Positions 61,071-64,000 of a stretch of DNA of 64,000 bases are shown here, piece after piece. The DNA is taken from NCBI GenBank assembly GCA_028281625.1, contig JANQJN010000078.1, forward strand, positions 41,770-105,769, read 5' to 3'. Made by a program: the position numbers and the translations under genes. The notes under the pieces were generated by a model. The model saw only the letters and a program-made list of their open reading frames with translations, made no database searches and was not told the origin of the DNA. The number at the start of each line of letters is the position of its first letter. The first letter of the stretch is position 1. The stretch comes from Emcibacteraceae bacterium (GTDB lineage Bacteria; Pseudomonadota; Alphaproteobacteria; Sphingomonadales; Emcibacteraceae).

Positions 61071-64000
61071 TCAATCTTGAACATCTTTGCCCGGAACACC
61101 CACAGGTGGGATGGGATTACCTTTAAGTTCGGGGATCGGTTCTTCACTGATTTTATTTTGCAAGAAATCAATCGCGGCGGATAGTTGCGCGTCAGAGCCG
61201 TTATATGTGCTATAGGGCTTGTTTTCCACTTCGATGTCGGGGGCGATACCCCATCCTTCAATGAGCCAGCGACCATCAAGGCCGAATTGTGGTGATTCAG
61301 CAACCCGCGCTATGCCGCCATCTACGAGCACATTACCACTTGAGAGCCAGATACCGGCGCCAGCGGTTCTGGTGCCAATTAGGGTTCCAAGATCCATCGC
61401 CTTGATACCGGCGGCAAAGGTTTCACCATCTGAATAGGTGCGTTCATCAATCACGACCGCAAGATGACCGCGGAAGGTTTGCTGCATGTTGCCAAACTCT
61501 TCTGAATTATCGGCAAAATACCAAAAGGCCCACACCTGCCGGAGAAGCTCACCGAGCAGGATACTATCGATATTTCCGCCGTTGTTTCCGCGCACGTCAA
61601 TGATTAGTCCATCTTTATTCACATGTTCGTAGAAATCGCGGGCGAAGCTGGAAACATCGTTACCGCCCATAGCACGCAGATGCAGATATCCAATATTATC
61701 GGATGCTGCGCTCGCAACAAATTCTCGTCTTCCTTCGACCCAGTTGCGGTAACGCATCAGGCGTTCATCTCCTTTATCCATCGCTGTCACGATGGTTTGG
61801 TGACGGCCTTCGCCTCTCCTGATATCAAGCAGTACCTGCTCCTCTGCCTGACCGAATAGTGCATTGTCCAGATCTTCAATGGAGGTTACCCGAATTCCAT
61901 TGACAGCTTCGATAATATCGCCAGTCATAACATCAACATTGGGTTTTGCGAGTGGAGTTTGATAGTTGGGAAGACCAGGCTCGCTTTTGTATATATGGTC
62001 AATTGCCAACCCGCCATCCACTGTGCTGTAAGTTGCGCCCAATGTAGCACCAGACGCTTTCTCTTCATCATCCGGTTGCTCGCCCAAGCGGACTTGTGAA
62101 TGTAAAATACCCAGTTCGCTAACCATTTGTGCGATAAGGTCGTTAAGCTCATCCCGATGTCCAATGCGAGCGACGAGTGGTTCATATTTGGTTCTTACCT
62201 GATCCCAATCAAGACCCCGCAAATTGGGATCAAACGCATAGTCCCGGTGCATGCGCCAAGCGTCTAAAAACATCTGTGGCCATTCGTCGGCCGGATTAAT
62301 GCGCAGTGACCAGTCATCCGTTCTCAGTTTCGCATCATTTAAATCTTCTGGCGCCTTTTCGCCTGCGGGCACTATATACATATTACCGTTTGCACGATTT
62401 CCTGTCGAAAAGAAGAGCTTCTTACCATCGCCTGAGAGGGCATAACTACGCACGCGCCCTGCAAATGTACTTAGTTCAGGATTGTCATTGCTAATCTTCA
62501 GGCTTTTTAAATCACTATTGCCGCCAAACTCATTTTTTATCAGGTAGAGATGCTCCTCTGTTGCTTTAAGATCATTATAGTCGCCAGCCGGTACGGGTAC
62601 TTCGTAAAGGCGATCCGTTAAGCCGTTCCAATCTATGGTTACAAGCTGTTCTTCAGGACTTTCTTCTTCGTTTTCGGCCTGCTCCTCTTCATCATCGTTC
62701 TTCATAAGCTCGTGATCAGGCGCAAAGGGAAATGTTGCAGCGTTGTTTAGGGCAAGGGCGTAGATTTTTTCCCGTTCAAGCAAAGAAGCGCCCATGTTGC
62801 GATCGCCCCAAGGATGGGATGGGCGCCCCCTGAAATTGGTCTGCGCAAGATAATATAGCCAGTTACCATCAGCAGAAAATGCAGGAGAATGTGCAACATA
62901 TTTGTTTCCGGAGATCACCACTTTTCGGCGGCTTTCGATCTCCATCAAGACTATCTGAGCAAGGCCTTCAATATTTGAACGATTATAGGCGACATAGCGG
63001 CCGTCCGGTGACCAGGTCAGCCCGGTAAAGCTTGATCCAAGTGTTCGGTCCTGATCATCAATCAGATGATTTTCACCGGTTTCAAGATCAATCATCCAGA
63101 GCCGGTCCGCTTTATCATCGTGGAACAGATATTTGCCATCTGGAGACGGAAATAGATCCCAGCGGTGCGCGGTAGCATCATTGGTAAGCCTTGTAGGCTC
63201 ACCAACACCGTTTGCGGGATAACGCCAGATTTCACCGCGCCGATCCTGGTCGATGATGACATAGACCCATTCCTCATTTGCGCCAAGTACAGCGTTTCTT
63301 GCCCGGGCATGCTTGGGAACGTCAAGCTCAACTCTGCGCAGAGGTCCGGGGCTAGCGAGCGCCACATGACCACGTGCTGTGAGTGCTACGCGATTTCCTT
63401 TTGCGGATAAAACAGCGGATGTTAAATGATTAAGCGGTTTATCAAGCCAGCGGGTGCGACGGGCATCCATATCCCCTACAAGTTTGATATCAATGGCTGC
63501 GTATTCACCTGACGCAATATCGTAAATGTGAACGTCCACTCCCATTTGGTAAGATATTTTTCCACCGTTCATGTGGGGCGTGCGAATATCCCAGCCGTCG
63601 TAGTCGGTATGCTGGCGCAGGTCATTTCCGTCTTCAGCCATTGACCATATGTTGTCTGTACCGTCCTGGTCAGTGATGAAATAAACCCGTCCATCCCACC
63701 ACATCGGATGCAGAATTGGAGCTTCAAAGTCACTGGCAAGTCGCACGGATTCATCGGTTTTTTCAAGATCAAAATACCACAGTTGTGACATACCACCACC
63801 ACGATAAAGCTTGGCATTATCCCCCACGTTGGCAAGGCCGTAGCGGGTGAAGAAAACCTCATTACCATTTGACGCAAATGTGGCCTGATTGGCGTCTGCA
63901 AGAGGAAGTTCATTTGTTGCAAGAGTTTCCGGGTTCACCGTAAAAACACGGCGCCCCTCCGGTGTGCTTCCATTCATGCTTGTGTAAATCACCTCGCCGT
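61071..64000 (-). CDS. Tricorn-type S41 peptidase (5' end outside window)
   Basis: About 976 C-terminal residues are seen; the frame is open at the right edge. The N-terminal part has repeated beta-propeller blades (for example SPDGRYVAYNRSN and FSADGNWLYYLAQ). A PDZ-like domain follows (GDIIEAVNGIRVTSIEDLD), then the S41 core with IDVRGNNGGNID and the nucleophile Ser in RTYSDGETFAAG. An acidic linker (DDEEEQAENEEESPEEQ) lies between propellers and core domain. Tricorn proteases degrade peptides, in bacteria often in the periplasm. It ends five bases from the convergent Rieske gene. Confidence 0.92.
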   Translation of the reverse strand, partial: GEVIYTSMNGSTPEGRRVFTVNPETLATNELPLADANQATFASNGNEVFFTRYGLANVGDNAKLYRGGGMSQLWYFDLEKTDESVRLASDFEAPILHPMWWDGRVYFITDQDGTDNIWSMAEDGNDLRQHTDYDGWDIRTPHMNGGKISYQMGVDVHIYDIASGEYAAIDIKLVGDMDARRTRWLDKPLNHLTSAVLSAKGNRVALTARGHVALASPGPLRRVELDVPKHARARNAVLGANEEWVYVIIDQDRRGEIWRYPANGVGEPTRLTNDATAHRWDLFPSPDGKYLFHDDKADRLWMIDLETGENHLIDDQDRTLGSSFTGLTWSPDGRYVAYNRSNIEGLAQIVLMEIESRRKVVISGNKYVAHSPAFSADGNWLYYLAQTNFRGRPSHPWGDRNMGASLLEREKIYALALNNAATFPFAPDHELMKNDDEEEQAENEEESPEEQLVTIDWNGLTDRLYEVPVPAGDYNDLKATEEHLYLIKNEFGGNSDLKSLKISNDNPELSTFAGRVRSYALSGDGKKLFFSTGNRANGNMYIVPAGEKAPEDLNDAKLRTDDWSLRINPADEWPQMFLDAWRMHRDYAFDPNLRGLDWDQVRTKYEPLVARIGHRDELNDLIAQMVSELGILHSQVRLGEQPDDEEKASGATLGATYSTVDGGLAIDHIYKSEPGLPNYQTPLAKPNVDVMTGDIIEAVNGIRVTSIEDLDNALFGQAEEQVLLDIRRGEGRHQTIVTAMDKGDERLMRYRNWVEGRREFVASAASDNIGYLHLRAMGGNDVSSFARDFYEHVNKDGLIIDVRGNNGGNIDSILLGELLRQVWAFWYFADNSEEFGNMQQTFRGHLAVVIDERTYSDGETFAAGIKAMDLGTLIGTRTAGAGIWLSSGNVLVDGGIARVAESPQFGLDGRWLIEGWGIAPDIEVENKPYSTYNGSDAQLSAAIDFLQNKISEEPIPELKGNPIPPVGVPGKDVQD

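Noticed and set aside
1-64000. CRISPR array, rRNA, complete IS element or phage
   Set aside because: No regular spaced direct repeats, rRNA sequence, transposase, integrase or phage structural genes were seen.

Overview
The window reads as a chromosomal stretch of a marine-type alphaproteobacterium with moderate to low GC. The signs are a TonB receptor followed by a TPR-sulfotransferase and a PepSY membrane protein, a soxBDAG operon, three TonB-dependent receptors, GcvA-type LysR regulators, a ManD of the Novosphingobium type and many Rieske oxygenases. The placement (Kordiimonadales- or sphingomonad-like) is inference. No rRNA, tRNA, CRISPR array, phage or complete insertion sequence was recognised.

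Layout. 1-3.4 kb: end of an iron-type TonB receptor operon. 3.9-9.1 kb: soxBDAG (heterotetrameric sarcosine oxidase or the homologous N-methylglutamate dehydrogenase). It is followed by a convergent gamma-glutamyltransferase and a GltS-type glutamate carrier (9.1-12.3 kb), then a TonB receptor and a convergent LysR gene (12.7-16.5 kb). 16.9-17.3 kb: a broken copy of the 3' end of a serine hydrolase gene whose intact relative is at 56.5 kb. 17.4-26.8 kb: a signalling island with two histidine kinases, a single-domain response regulator, a chemoreceptor, a CSS-EAL phosphodiesterase, a small outer-membrane protein and a SprT-like protein that has lost its metal site. 27.3-28.9 kb: a lipoprotein with two separate HExxH motifs.

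29.3-41.2 kb is a uptake and sugar-acid region: TonB receptor, MFS carrier, DUF819 membrane protein, SDR, FAD oxidoreductase, nitrilase-family amidohydrolase, a small membrane protein, KDPG aldolase, KDG kinase and ManD. The last three make a full route from D-mannonate to pyruvate and glyceraldehyde-3-phosphate.

42.2-54.3 kb is the most striking region. Nine tightly packed minus-strand genes encode a CoA ligase, a thiolase-fold protein without the thiolase Cys and His, a DUF35 protein, an SDR, both subunits of a Rieske oxygenase, a TPP decarboxylase, an aminotransferase and an aldehyde dehydrogenase. A divergent pair encodes a rubredoxin/rubredoxin-reductase fusion and a MarR regulator. This looks like one catabolic system for an aromatic amino acid or its arylacetate, for example tryptophan or indole-3-acetate; the substrate is inference. 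54.9-64 kb holds a sulfatase, a class-C-type serine hydrolase, a CocE/S15-type lipoprotein hydrolase, an orphan Rieske oxygenase of the betaine-demethylase type and a tricorn-type protease that runs off the right edge.

Several intergenic regions carry diverged copies of the same dispersed repeats (around 3.4-3.6, 17.0-17.3, 26.9-27.1, 54.6 and 57.6-57.7 kb). Good inverted repeats in divergent promoter regions suggest operator sites.
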